Source of the DNA: an uncultured Aquimarina sp.
GTDB taxonomy: Bacteria > Bacteroidota > Bacteroidia > Flavobacteriales > Flavobacteriaceae
Reading direction: 5' to 3'
DNA: 64,000 bases
NCBI GenBank assembly: GCA_947498455.1
Contig: CANMKK010000002.1
Coordinates: 186,001-250,000, forward strand
The notes under the pieces are model-generated. The model was not told where the DNA came from and searched no databases. It worked only from the letters and a program-made list of their open reading frames with translations. The translations under genes and the position numbers were made by a program. Below, in pieces: positions 18,999 through 28,351 of the stretch; position 1 is the stretch's first letter; every line of letters begins with the position of its first letter.

Positions 18999-19337
18999 AT
19001 GAGATTAGAATATACTTGTTCAGGTTGTAAGAAGCAAAACAACTATACTCCTGTAACTGTTACCAGAGGGGATTTACAAATGAAAGTGGGAGATGAAGTT
19101 ACTGTAAATTGTTCTCATTGCGGAAAAATGGATAAAAAGCATATCAACCGTATTGATGCGGTAATTGATAATCGAAAAATACTGATCGCTATTAGTATCA
19201 GTGCTCTGGTAGCAATTGTTTTATGGAATTTGTATGGAGGAATAGGTGCTTTGTTCTTTACAATTCCAATTATAGTTTGGATACAAGAAAGTAAAGCGAC
19301 CAATGACTTCAATTCATATAAAATTAGAAGAAAATAA
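18999..19337 (+). CDS. Zinc-ribbon membrane protein of unknown function
   Basis: The N-terminus of this 112-residue protein carries two CxxC pairs (CSGCKKQ and CSHCGK) spaced like a small zinc ribbon. It then has one or two membrane segments (about residues 62-97) and a basic C-terminus. I know no specific family. It lies 2 bp before scoB and is probably translationally linked to it. Confidence 0.7.
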   Translation: MRLEYTCSGCKKQNNYTPVTVTRGDLQMKVGDEVTVNCSHCGKMDKKHINRIDAVIDNRKILIAISISALVAIVLWNLYGGIGALFFTIPIIVWIQESKATNDFNSYKIRRK

Positions 19338-19339
19338 TT

Positions 19340-19996
19340 ATGCTAGATAAGAATGGAATAGCTAAGCGCATAGCTCAGGAACTTCAGGATGGATATTTTG
19401 TGAATCTAGGGATCGGTATTCCTACATTGGTTGCAAATTTTATTCCCAAAGGTATAGAGGTAGAATTTCAGAGTGAAAATGGAGTACTAGGCATGGGACC
19501 ATTTCCGTTCGAAGGAGAAGAAGATGCCGATATTATAAATGCAGGTAAACAAACTATTACCACAATGCCAGGAGCATCTTTTTTTGATTCTGCGACAAGT
19601 TTTAATATGATTAGGGGTAAACATGTCGACTTAACTATTTTGGGAGCCATGGAAGTTGCGGAGAATGGAGATATTGCTAATTGGAAAATTCCGGGTAAAA
19701 TGGTTAAAGGTATGGGTGGAGCTATGGACCTTGTTGCAAGTGCAGAGAATATTATCGTTGCTATGATGCATACCAATAGAGCAGGAGCTTCTAAATTGCT
19801 GAAAAAATGTTCCTTGCCTTTAACAGGGGTGAATTGTGTGAAGAAAGTAGTGACAAATATGGCGGTGATGGAAATAACTGAGAAAGGCTTTAGGTTACTG
19901 GAAAGAGCTCCTGGAGTTAGTGTCGAAGATATCAAAAAAGCCACTCAAGGGAATCTAATAATTGGGAGTAGTATACCTGAAATGGTATTAGATTGA
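19340..19996 (+). CDS. scoB: 3-oxoacid CoA-transferase subunit B
   Basis: This is the beta subunit of succinyl-CoA:3-ketoacid CoA-transferase. It contains the catalytic glutamate in FQSENGVLGMGP near residue 50, which forms the glutamyl-CoA thioester, and the GGAMDLV and GVNCV blocks. Its 218 residues are normal. It pairs with scoA at 17545-18243, although a peroxiredoxin and a zinc-ribbon membrane protein are inserted between them. Confidence 0.94.
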   Translation: MLDKNGIAKRIAQELQDGYFVNLGIGIPTLVANFIPKGIEVEFQSENGVLGMGPFPFEGEEDADIINAGKQTITTMPGASFFDSATSFNMIRGKHVDLTILGAMEVAENGDIANWKIPGKMVKGMGGAMDLVASAENIIVAMMHTNRAGASKLLKKCSLPLTGVNCVKKVVTNMAVMEITEKGFRLLERAPGVSVEDIKKATQGNLIIGSSIPEMVLD

Positions 19997-20336
19997 TTAA
20001 ATCAAATTCTATTTCAAAGTTGACGTATATTTACTTGTAGGTTACGAATAATAAATAGATAAAGACTTCGTTATCTATTTAGAATGCCTTAAACCAGTAT
20101 TTTTGAAGGAAAAGTACTACATTGTTATGGTTAATCCGCAATTTGTAGTTCTTTGTTTACCCTGTAAAAATAGTGCTTTTGCTAAAAAATGTTAAAATTT
20201 TGTGTATTTGGTCTATTTTTTCGTGTAGTTAAACGTTTTTTTGAAAAAATTTTGGATATTAGCATTCCAATCAAAATAACCCTGAGCTATTTTGATGAGT
20301 AAGTAAATTAGTTTTAATCACACACATTGCCCTATT

Positions 20337-20435
20337 ATGAAAAAGCGTATGAATCGTTTTCAGAAATCATTAAAACCTACAATTGAGTTGATTTCTAATT
20401 GTATGTATTTAGCTAAAAAGGTATTTTTATTTTAA
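20337..20435 (+). CDS. Possible 32-residue basic small protein
   Basis: The ATG at 20337 opens a short frame (MKKRMNRFQKSLKPTIEL..., ending KKVFLF) with a strongly basic N-terminus. A terminator lies 70 bp after its stop. No ribosome site stands out and no homology is known, so this could equally be part of a non-coding RNA. Confidence 0.25.
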   Translation: MKKRMNRFQKSLKPTIELISNCMYLAKKVFLF

Positions 20436-20505
20436 TAAAAATCTTTTTACTGAACTTAATTTTTAAATGTTAATTAAATTTTCACAACCTCCCCAAATTG
20501 TGATG

Positions 20506-20541
20506 AAAAACCTATTAGTCTATTAAGCTTAATAGGTTTTT
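20506..20541 (+). terminator. Intrinsic terminator of an unannotated transcript
   Basis: A 12-bp stem (AAAAACCTATTA and complement) with a 12-nt loop runs into a series of T on the plus strand. It lies 510 bp after scoB, probably too far to be its terminator. Confidence 0.75.
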
Positions 20542-20620
20542 TTTATGCTCATAATTTTTGAGGTTTGATAGAAATCTTAGAGGTTGTTGTATTATACGAT
20601 TTATGGATAAGAAGTTCGTA

Positions 20621-21136
20621 TTACAAGGTTTCTAGTTCATATAGCATTAGATCTTCTGGATCATTAGGAATGTTTATGATCTTAATAAAGATAAAGCCTA
20701 GTTTTTCCAGTAATTTTTGCGAAGGAATGTTTTGAGGTAATGTAACTGCACTCATTTTCTTAATTTTGAATAAATCAATTGCAATTTGTTTAATTTTATT
20801 ACTACTCTCATAGGCATAACCTTTCTTTTCATATTGTGGTAAAAAAGCAAAACCAATATCTAGACCTTCTACACCTTCTCTATCATATATGCCACAACAG
20901 CCTATTTTACTAGAGTCTGATTTTCGCATTACGGTGTAATTAGAATATCCTGATTTTTCAAACTGAGGAGTTATTCTATCGGCAATATAATTTTTAGCAT
21001 CTTCAATGGAACGTATATTTCTGTCACCTATATTTTGTATCCATTTAGGAGTGTTAAGTAGTTCCAATAGAAACGAAGCATCTTCCTCGGTTGTTGGCTT
21101 CAATAGTAGTCTCTCTGTTTCGAATGTTTGATACAT
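20621..21136 (-). CDS. GNAT family N-acetyltransferase, RimJ/RimL type
   Basis: This is a 171-residue acetyl-CoA-dependent acetyltransferase. The first strand reads TFETERLLLKPTTEED, the usual RimJ/RimL opening. The acetyl-CoA loop lies around LPQYEKKGYAYESSNKI and the late motif is NIPSQKLLEKLGF. Such enzymes acetylate protein N-termini, antibiotics or small amines; the substrate cannot be told. It is single-gene. Confidence 0.88.
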   Translation of the reverse strand: MYQTFETERLLLKPTTEEDASFLLELLNTPKWIQNIGDRNIRSIEDAKNYIADRITPQFEKSGYSNYTVMRKSDSSKIGCCGIYDREGVEGLDIGFAFLPQYEKKGYAYESSNKIKQIAIDLFKIKKMSAVTLPQNIPSQKLLEKLGFIFIKIINIPNDPEDLMLYELETL

Positions 21137-21451
21137 TAATCAAGTAATTTTAATAGGTTAAACGATATAGTTGTAAGGTAGAAAAATTTTCAAAATATTT
21201 AATTTATGATTTTCAGATCTTTTTTGGGTTAAAAACAAACAAATACTATGACAAATAATAAACTAGCATTAAAATGTCTGACATTTTGTTTCTAAAAACG
21301 AGAATCTCGGCTATAAAAATGAACATGGTATCATAGTTGCTTTTTTGCGTAGGACGAATTACCAAAAAATAAAGTTCTATTTTTACACCGAGTTACCAGT
21401 GTAGAGCTATAAAATAGGGATGCTATCTGGGAAATATAATAGTAAGATTCA
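21137..21451. other. Intergenic region with a 17-bp palindrome
   Basis: This 315-bp divergent intergenic region has no gene. It contains a palindrome, AAAATGTC-T-GACATTTT at 21271-21287, which could be an operator for either flanking gene. Nothing else is recognised. Confidence 0.4.
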
Positions 21452-23284
21452 ATGAATTATTTAAAGAAATTGTCGAGGTTTATTGTGCCGTATAAAAAAT
21501 ATGCTATTCTTAATATCATATGTAATATTTTTTATGCTTTGTTTAGTACGTTAGCAATGTTGTCTTTGATGCCAATGATTAATGTATTGTTTAGTGATAA
21601 TGAATGTGATGAAAGAATTACAACAAAGCCAACCTATGAAGGGATTACCGAAATAAAATCTTATTTAGAAAAATCATTAAATTACTTTGTCAATTCTGTA
21701 TCTGAACAAGAAGGGCCACAACAAGCACTACTGTATATAATTATTTTAGTGGTTAGCTTATTTTTTTTGAAAAACATTTTTAATTATTTAGGGCTGTTTT
21801 TTATTACCTACTTGAGAAATGGTGTTTTAAAAGATCTTAGAGATAGCATTTATAAAAAAATAATTGATTTACCAATCTCGTATTATTCAGAAAAAAGAAA
21901 AGGAGATGTAATTGCTAGGATATCTGGAGATGTAAATGAAGTTCAGAATTCTTTGTTGTCTGTGTTGGAACTTATCGTAAAAGAGCCTCTTACAATTATT
22001 TTTGCCATTGTAGCAATGTTTGCAATAAGTGTAAAGCTAACAATTTTTGTGTTTTTATTTATTCCTATCGCAGGGTTTATAATTTCTCTAATAGGCAAGA
22101 AATTAAAAAGACATTCCCAAAAAGTACAAGAAGAACAGGGGTTGTTTTTATCTACATTAGAGGAAACATTAAGCGGATTGCGGGTTATCAAAGGGTTCAA
22201 TTCCGAGCCTTACTTTAATAAAAAATTTCAGGATTCTACACATAGATTTTTTCGTTTCTCTAATACATTAGGCCATCGACAGAATTTAGCATCACCGACA
22301 AGTGAATTCCTTGGAATTGTAACCATTACTGCATTATTATGGTATGGAGGGATAATGGTATTGGTAGATCATACATTACCAGCTTCAAATTTTATTGGTT
22401 ATATGGCATTATCTTGGCAAATATTGACTCCAGCTAAAGCCATTAGTAAAGCGAGTTATAGAGTTAAATCTGGAAACGCAGCAGCAGACAGGGTGTTAGA
22501 AGTGTTGGATACGGTTTCTCCATTAGAAGATAAGGCGAACGCAATTATAAAAGAAAGCTTTAATAAAGATGTGTCTTTTGAAAATATATCGTTTAAATAT
22601 CAAGATGAATATGTGTTAAAAGATTTTTCATTGAAGATCGAAAAAGGAAAAACAGTTGCGTTAGTAGGACAATCCGGAAGTGGAAAATCAACTATTGCTA
22701 ATTTGATTACTAGGTTTTATGATGTTAATAAGGGTAGTATAAGAATTGATGGAGAAAATATTGAAGGACTTACCAAAAAATCATTGAGAGATTTAATGGG
22801 TTTGGTTACTCAGGATTCGATTTTGTTCAATGAAACTGTAAGGAATAATATTATGCTGGGCAAGGAAGATGCAACAGATGAAGAAATCGTTGATGCATTG
22901 AAGATTGCGAATGCATGGGAATTTGTAAAAGAATTACCCAATGGAATACATACGAATATAGGTGATGCTGGAGGTAAATTATCTGGAGGCCAGAAACAAC
23001 GTTTAAGTATAGCAAGAGCAGTACTAAAGAATCCTCCCATTATGATTTTGGATGAAGCAACTTCTGCATTGGATACAGAAAGTGAACGATTAGTACAAGA
23101 TGCGTTAGAAAAAATGATGAAAAATAGAACATCAATTGTTATTGCACATAGATTATCTACAATTCAGAAAGCAGATACAATTGTTGTTATGCAAAAAGGA
23201 AAAATTGTAGAACAAGGGACACATACGGAGTTACTTGCTAAAGATGGGATGTATAGAAAACTGGTAGAAATGCAAACGTTGTAA
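21452..23284 (+). CDS. MsbA-like ABC exporter, fused permease and ATPase
   Basis: This is a 610-residue half-transporter that works as a homodimer. Residues 1-330 hold six membrane helices of the type I exporter fold. The nucleotide-binding domain follows, with Walker A GQSGSGKST, signature LSGGQKQR, Walker B IMILDEATSALD and the switch His in IAHRLST. In flavobacteria such proteins are usually annotated as lipid A/lipid flippases, but drug export cannot be excluded. It is single-gene, with a strong terminator after it. Confidence 0.9.
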   Translation: MNYLKKLSRFIVPYKKYAILNIICNIFYALFSTLAMLSLMPMINVLFSDNECDERITTKPTYEGITEIKSYLEKSLNYFVNSVSEQEGPQQALLYIIILVVSLFFLKNIFNYLGLFFITYLRNGVLKDLRDSIYKKIIDLPISYYSEKRKGDVIARISGDVNEVQNSLLSVLELIVKEPLTIIFAIVAMFAISVKLTIFVFLFIPIAGFIISLIGKKLKRHSQKVQEEQGLFLSTLEETLSGLRVIKGFNSEPYFNKKFQDSTHRFFRFSNTLGHRQNLASPTSEFLGIVTITALLWYGGIMVLVDHTLPASNFIGYMALSWQILTPAKAISKASYRVKSGNAAADRVLEVLDTVSPLEDKANAIIKESFNKDVSFENISFKYQDEYVLKDFSLKIEKGKTVALVGQSGSGKSTIANLITRFYDVNKGSIRIDGENIEGLTKKSLRDLMGLVTQDSILFNETVRNNIMLGKEDATDEEIVDALKIANAWEFVKELPNGIHTNIGDAGGKLSGGQKQRLSIARAVLKNPPIMILDEATSALDTESERLVQDALEKMMKNRTSIVIAHRLSTIQKADTIVVMQKGKIVEQGTHTELLAKDGMYRKLVEMQTL

Positions 23285-23319
23285 AGAAATATATTTAAAT
23301 CAGAAATGATGTGAAATAA

Positions 23320-23355
23320 AAAAGAGCCAGAAAAATTGATTTTTCTGGCTCTTTT
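23320..23355. terminator. Bidirectional terminator between convergent genes
   Basis: A perfect 16-bp stem (23320-23335 and 23340-23355) with a TTGA loop and A/T runs on both sides serves the ABC exporter gene and the convergent secreted-protein gene. Confidence 0.88.
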
Positions 23356-23373
23356 AGATAAACAATAAACTAA

Positions 23374-26300
23374 TTATTTCCCACTTTTTATGACAGTAGA
23401 AATTTTAATTGCACTTTTAGATTCTATTCTTATCAAATAGGTTCCAGAATTCACTTTAGATCCGAATGAAGTTATTCCCGGATTTTTATCATATCTTTTA
23501 CTATAAACTTCCATCCCAAGAAGATTATATGCACGAACTGTAATAGCTTCGTCACCAATACTAGAAAGGTCTATGCTTACTGAATTAGTAAAAGGGTTAG
23601 GGTAAATAGATATATTCTCTCCAAATTCTTTTACAATACCAGGAGTTATACCACTATTTCTAGAAGTCGTAAGGCTTTGACCAGCAGTAGTATTGTATGC
23701 ATAGTCTAAGATTGTATATGAAGCTCCATCATTGGCTACTGTAGCATAGAACCAACCATAATGTATTGCTTCATTAATCTTAAAGTTAAAACCGATATAA
23801 CCAGATTTTCCGTTCCAATCTGTATAAGAAGATGAGCTTACAACAAAACTGTTGCTGTTTGCTACAAAGTTACTTGAAGCTCCTACCTGTACTCCTTCAC
23901 CTAATAAAGTTATATTGCTAGATGTTCCTTCACAAACAACATCTTTGCCATAGGTTACAAGTCTTAATGTGTTACCTGAATACCAAGGGCCAAAGTACTT
24001 TTCATCTCCCACTTCTATTCGGAATGGTAACCAAGTAGTTGAAGAATTTACAGTTTTATCTTCTATATCCACATACACTACAGTCCCATTATTAGAACAA
24101 GGTTCGCAATCAGGGCCACCACAGTCGATTCCAGTCTCATTTCCATTCTGGATACCATCTGTACAGGTTGAATCTGTTGTACAAGGTTCGCAATCAGAAC
24201 CACCACAATCTACACCTGTCTCATTTCCATTTTGTATACCATCAGTACAAGTAGGTGTTGTTCCGGTTCCTATCGATACTGTATAATCTTCTACCTCACC
24301 ATATTTAAAGGATTCACAAGGAGTTGGTATTCCATTGTATTTCATGGATATCCTCATACGTGTATTACCATCTGTAGCAGTATCCGGAACTGTAAAGCTT
24401 CCACTTACTGATGTGTCTTTTGATGCGGTCTTTGTCCATACTTGTTCTCCGCTATCTGCAAAATCACCATCTTGGTTATAATCAATCCATACGCTATAAG
24501 CTTCGTCATATACAGTACCTGTCCATGTTGGTGTAATAGTTATTGTATTAGAAACTCCTTTTGATAATGAAGTTGATATAGTAGTGTAATCTCCATATCC
24601 ATCACTAGATCCTGTTGATGTGTTATTGATAGATCCTAGTTGTACATTACTGATATACTCATCAGAGATGCTTTGTCCATTAGAGTCACAATATGTAGTA
24701 GTACCTGTATCATCTAAGGTTGTAGCAGTGGTAGTGTTACTAAAACCAGATACGTTACCTGCGGCATCCTTAGCTTTCACTCTAAACTCATATGCAGTGT
24801 TTGCAGTTAATCCTGTAACATTATAAGATGCACTAGTTGCAGTGCCAATTACATTATTTCCTTGATATACATCATATCCTGTAACACCTACATTATCAGT
24901 CGAGGCAGTCCAAGAAAGGGATAGTGTCGTTTGTGCAATATTGGAGGCTGTTAATCCTGAAGGATTAGAAGGAGCTTCTGTGTCATCACCAGTATCAGTT
25001 CCTGCCAATGGTGCTTTCCATATACCTCTACCATAAGTTCCAGCGATTACGACCTTGTCTAGATAATTGATCTCTAAATCACGAACGGCAACAGTAGGTA
25101 AGCTAGGGGAATAATCTTCCCAAGCATTATCGCCATTTTTGTGATATACTCCTAAGTAAGTACCTAAGTAAATAGATTCAGTACCTTTTTGATGTCTTAC
25201 GATAAATTTACCTTCACTTGGTAAATTCTCTGAGATGTTAGTGAAATTTCCTCCTTGGTTAGTAGATTTAAAAACTCCACCATTAGAAGAGCCACTAGTA
25301 GTAATAAATATAATATTACTATTGTCATTATGTACTTCTATTGATGTTATATCGGTTTGAAAACTAGAAACCTGACTCCAGTTTATACCTTTGTCTGTAC
25401 TACGATATAAATTGTAATCTCTTGCAACATACATATTGTTTTCATTAGAAGGGTCGATTTCTATAAAATCGATTTTACCTCCAAAATTAAAGTTACTTTG
25501 TTTTACAAATGCATTATTTACCAGTTTATAGAAGCTAGAGTATCCAGCATATAAATCCCCGTTACTATCAGATACTAATGGGGTTACCCAGTTACCAGAT
25601 TCGGGACCTGTTGTCACGAAATTTTGATTAGCACCTCTATCAGTAGTTCTATATAATTGTCCACCGCTTTGTATAAACCCATAATATGTATTAGGATTAT
25701 TACCACTTACAGCACAATCCATCCCATCAGCTCCGTAATAATTATACCAAGTAGAATCTTTTAATCCATATCCTCCATTATCCTGTAACCCTCCAACAAG
25801 GTTTGTCGAGCTAGCATTAGATGCTACGGAAATTCTATAAAACTGACCAATTTGTAATCCCTTGGTACGATCAGCAAAACTAGTACCATTATCGTCTGAG
25901 ATATATACTCCACCATCACTACCACATAATAATCTACCTTTATGATATCTCAAGAAATGGATATCTGCGTGTGTATAAGATGCTTGATTAGGCGATGACC
26001 AGCTATTAATTTTTGTAAAATTATCTCCCCCATCTGTAGATTTCCAAACGTTGATACAACCGACAAAAATTGTATTGGCATCTTGATCAGAAACACCTAA
26101 TGCAAGGTCATACCAAGCTTGTGTGCTTTCGAATATATCAGATGTTTCTACAGTTTTGGTAAAACTAGTTCCACTATTGGTAGATTTATACACTCCTTGA
26201 AAAGTATAATTGGCTGCAGCACTAAGTACATATACGTATTGTGGGTTTGCTGGTGTAACATCAATAACTAACCTTCCCGAATTAGACGGTAATCCACTTT

Positions 26301-27219
26301 GGATTTGAGAAAAGCTATTCCCTGCATTTGTTGATTTGTAAAACACAGTAGAAGTGGCTGCATAAATTGTGTTAGAATCACCAGGCTTTAATTTGATATC
26401 CTTGATGTTACCACTTAAAGTTTTTGTCCAATTGGCACCAGCATCGGTAGTTTTATATACCCCAACACTAGTTGCAATCCAAAGAATACTAGAGTTATTA
26501 GGATCTATATATATGTCATTACTGGTAGTGGAAGTATTGGTAAATTCCAAACCAGTTTTAGCCCAGGTAATTCCTCCATCTATTGACTTAAGTACACCAA
26601 TACTATAACTATCACTTGCATCATCATCTCCTGTTGATATGTATATAATGTTAGAGTTATTAGGATCGATAGCGATTCCAGAAACACCAATTTGAGGAAG
26701 ATCATCAATAAGTGGTGTCCAAGTTGAACCGCCATTAGTTGATTTCCAAATACCTCCAGCTGGAGCACCGATATAAATAGTACTATCATTATTAGGGTCT
26801 ATAGCGACAACATTAACCCTTCCTTGTCCAGGAGACCAGGAGTTTCCTTGATTATGGTCAAATGGTCCCATGGGAGTCCAATTAAAATTAGCTTTATTGT
26901 TGTTAGCAAGAGCCATTTTTTTCTTAATTCCCCATTGATTCCATATAAAATCGTTTGTAGGGAGTGTTCCATCTGGTTGGATGGAGTTTTGATGAAATTG
27001 TTTCCATCTCATACCAGGTTTGTAACCACTTCCCTTGATTTCATGGTCACGGGTTTCCCAATATTTATCAAAAGCATTAGAAATTTCCTGATATTTAACA
27101 GGGCCTGTAATACCAGTTTCATTTCTGGATTTTTCTACTTCTTTCATCCATGGGGATGGAAGTTGTGCTTGAATGTTGTAACAAGCAAACAATAGCATAA
27201 TAATGCAAATTTTTTTCAT
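23374..27219 (-). CDS. Large type IX-secreted beta-propeller protein
   Basis: This 1281-residue extracellular protein has a signal peptide (residues 1-18). Roughly residues 120-760 are sialidase/VPS10-like (BNR) propeller repeats, with motifs such as GGIWKSTNGGSTWTPL and YKSTDGGDNFTK recurring. A fibronectin type III domain follows (about 770-860), then a GEVED domain (DYNQDGDFADSGEQVW), two Cys-rich repeats (CTDGIQNGNETGVDCGG) and a beta-sandwich. It ends in a type A type IX sorting tail (NISIYPNPFTNSV...). It is exported to the cell surface or medium by the T9SS. Enzymatic activity is not evident; adhesion or glycan binding is possible. Confidence 0.88.
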   Translation of the reverse strand: MKKICIIMLLFACYNIQAQLPSPWMKEVEKSRNETGITGPVKYQEISNAFDKYWETRDHEIKGSGYKPGMRWKQFHQNSIQPDGTLPTNDFIWNQWGIKKKMALANNNKANFNWTPMGPFDHNQGNSWSPGQGRVNVVAIDPNNDSTIYIGAPAGGIWKSTNGGSTWTPLIDDLPQIGVSGIAIDPNNSNIIYISTGDDDASDSYSIGVLKSIDGGITWAKTGLEFTNTSTTSNDIYIDPNNSSILWIATSVGVYKTTDAGANWTKTLSGNIKDIKLKPGDSNTIYAATSTVFYKSTNAGNSFSQIQSGLPSNSGRLVIDVTPANPQYVYVLSAAANYTFQGVYKSTNSGTSFTKTVETSDIFESTQAWYDLALGVSDQDANTIFVGCINVWKSTDGGDNFTKINSWSSPNQASYTHADIHFLRYHKGRLLCGSDGGVYISDDNGTSFADRTKGLQIGQFYRISVASNASSTNLVGGLQDNGGYGLKDSTWYNYYGADGMDCAVSGNNPNTYYGFIQSGGQLYRTTDRGANQNFVTTGPESGNWVTPLVSDSNGDLYAGYSSFYKLVNNAFVKQSNFNFGGKIDFIEIDPSNENNMYVARDYNLYRSTDKGINWSQVSSFQTDITSIEVHNDNSNIIFITTSGSSNGGVFKSTNQGGNFTNISENLPSEGKFIVRHQKGTESIYLGTYLGVYHKNGDNAWEDYSPSLPTVAVRDLEINYLDKVVIAGTYGRGIWKAPLAGTDTGDDTEAPSNPSGLTASNIAQTTLSLSWTASTDNVGVTGYDVYQGNNVIGTATSASYNVTGLTANTAYEFRVKAKDAAGNVSGFSNTTTATTLDDTGTTTYCDSNGQSISDEYISNVQLGSINNTSTGSSDGYGDYTTISTSLSKGVSNTITITPTWTGTVYDEAYSVWIDYNQDGDFADSGEQVWTKTASKDTSVSGSFTVPDTATDGNTRMRISMKYNGIPTPCESFKYGEVEDYTVSIGTGTTPTCTDGIQNGNETGVDCGGSDCEPCTTDSTCTDGIQNGNETGIDCGGPDCEPCSNNGTVVYVDIEDKTVNSSTTWLPFRIEVGDEKYFGPWYSGNTLRLVTYGKDVVCEGTSSNITLLGEGVQVGASSNFVANSNSFVVSSSSYTDWNGKSGYIGFNFKINEAIHYGWFYATVANDGASYTILDYAYNTTAGQSLTTSRNSGITPGIVKEFGENISIYPNPFTNSVSIDLSSIGDEAITVRAYNLLGMEVYSKRYDKNPGITSFGSKVNSGTYLIRIESKSAIKISTVIKSGK

Positions 27220-27861
27220 TTTTGTTAAGTTTGTGTGTAATTAATTTTCTAGTTAATGTGATTTTTCTAAAATAAATCTAACTATAAAGTTATCTCTGTT
27301 AAAGTAAGGTGTGTGATTTGATAATCAGTTATTTTGCTAATCATAGCAGTATCAAATACAAATGAGTAGATTTTCTTTTCGCGGAGAATTTATAGCTTCC
27401 TGTGAAAATGAGAAGAGAAAATACGCAACAACTATAATTTGGTTAAATATAGTTCGAACTTCAACTTTTAAATTACTTATGAGTTATAAGGTACTCTATA
27501 GTTCTAATTAGGTTGAATAATGGTAATTTTTCATAAGAATAAGTGGTGTTTGTGTTAAAAAAAGTAGTTTTAGTTAGATGCAAATATCAAGAAAAAAATG
27601 ATTTTAAGCTTGGCTATTCGATAAAGAACAGAAATACTTGTTCATGTTACTGTATTGTAGGTGATACAAGTTTAGGTTAACGAAAGGTTAGTAAGTAAAA
27701 ACCTATGTATTTGATATATTAGTCTGGTAATTAGAGGTGTGCAATATGTATGAGTAAGAGTAAAAAGTTAATGAGCGTACACTTCTCAAAAGGAATAGTT
27801 AATACGATTTTACTATGCATACATAGTAAGTTATTTTGTATTTTTACGCAATAAATTTTCC
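27220..27861. other. Gene-free divergent intergenic region, 642 bp
   Basis: No gene, tRNA or clear repeat is seen. It must hold the promoters of the secreted-protein gene (minus) and the thioesterase gene (plus); the best plus-strand -7 candidate is TTATTTTG about 30 bp before the thioesterase start, one base off consensus. Confidence 0.45.
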
Positions 27862-28347
27862 ATGAATATGTACTTAAAAGAATTTGAAATTAGATGGAAT
27901 GATATAGACGCGAATCGTCATTTGGCGAATAAAGCGTATATAGAATTCGCTGCACATACTCGAATGTCATTTTTAAACGAATATGGTTTTGATCAGCGAA
28001 CTTTTAGTGCACACAATATGGGACCGATTGTATTTTATGAACATATATACTATTTTCAAGAGGTATTTGCTGGAAGACCTATTCGTGTTTCTTTAGAGTT
28101 ATCAGGGTTGAGTGAAGATGGAAAGTTTTTTGAATTTAGACATAATTATTATGATCATAAAGGACGAAATTTTGCTCATTGTGAAATGATGGGTTCTTGG
28201 ATAGACTTGAGAACTCGTAAATTAATTTCGCTTCCAAATGAAATGTTAGGGCTTTTAGAAAAAGTGGAACGCCCAAATAATTTTAAAGTGCTCACTAAAG
28301 AGGATACCAGAAAATTTTCTAGGATACCAAGAGATTTAGAAAATTAG
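27862..28347 (+). CDS. Acyl-CoA thioesterase, 4HBT hotdog family
   Basis: This 161-residue single-domain hotdog protein has the opening FEIRWNDIDANRHLANKAYIEF, where the Asp and the following His/Asn pattern are the catalytic site of 4-hydroxybenzoyl-CoA-thioesterase-like enzymes. It would hydrolyse short or medium acyl-CoA. It is convergent with the EamA transporter gene across a 4-bp gap. Confidence 0.9.
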   Translation: MNMYLKEFEIRWNDIDANRHLANKAYIEFAAHTRMSFLNEYGFDQRTFSAHNMGPIVFYEHIYYFQEVFAGRPIRVSLELSGLSEDGKFFEFRHNYYDHKGRNFAHCEMMGSWIDLRTRKLISLPNEMLGLLEKVERPNNFKVLTKEDTRKFSRIPRDLEN

Positions 28348-28351
28348 TCTT

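Larger units (their letters stand above)
19997..20620. other. Gene-poor stretch with a possible short transcript
   Basis: There is no clear conventional gene in these 624 bp. A 32-codon frame (20337-20435) is followed by a strong terminator on the plus strand (20506-20541), so a short plus-strand transcript is likely. The remainder is AT-rich and shows no structure that I can name. Confidence 0.4.

Noticed and set aside
19468..19944. 158-codon minus-strand frame inside scoB
   Set aside because: It is antisense to the catalytic subunit gene with an intact active-site motif; a mirror of codon bias.
24090..24250. Cys-rich tandem repeat as a possible separate gene or recombination hotspot
   Set aside because: The two CTDGIQNGNETG units are in frame inside the secreted protein and are a known type of surface-protein module.
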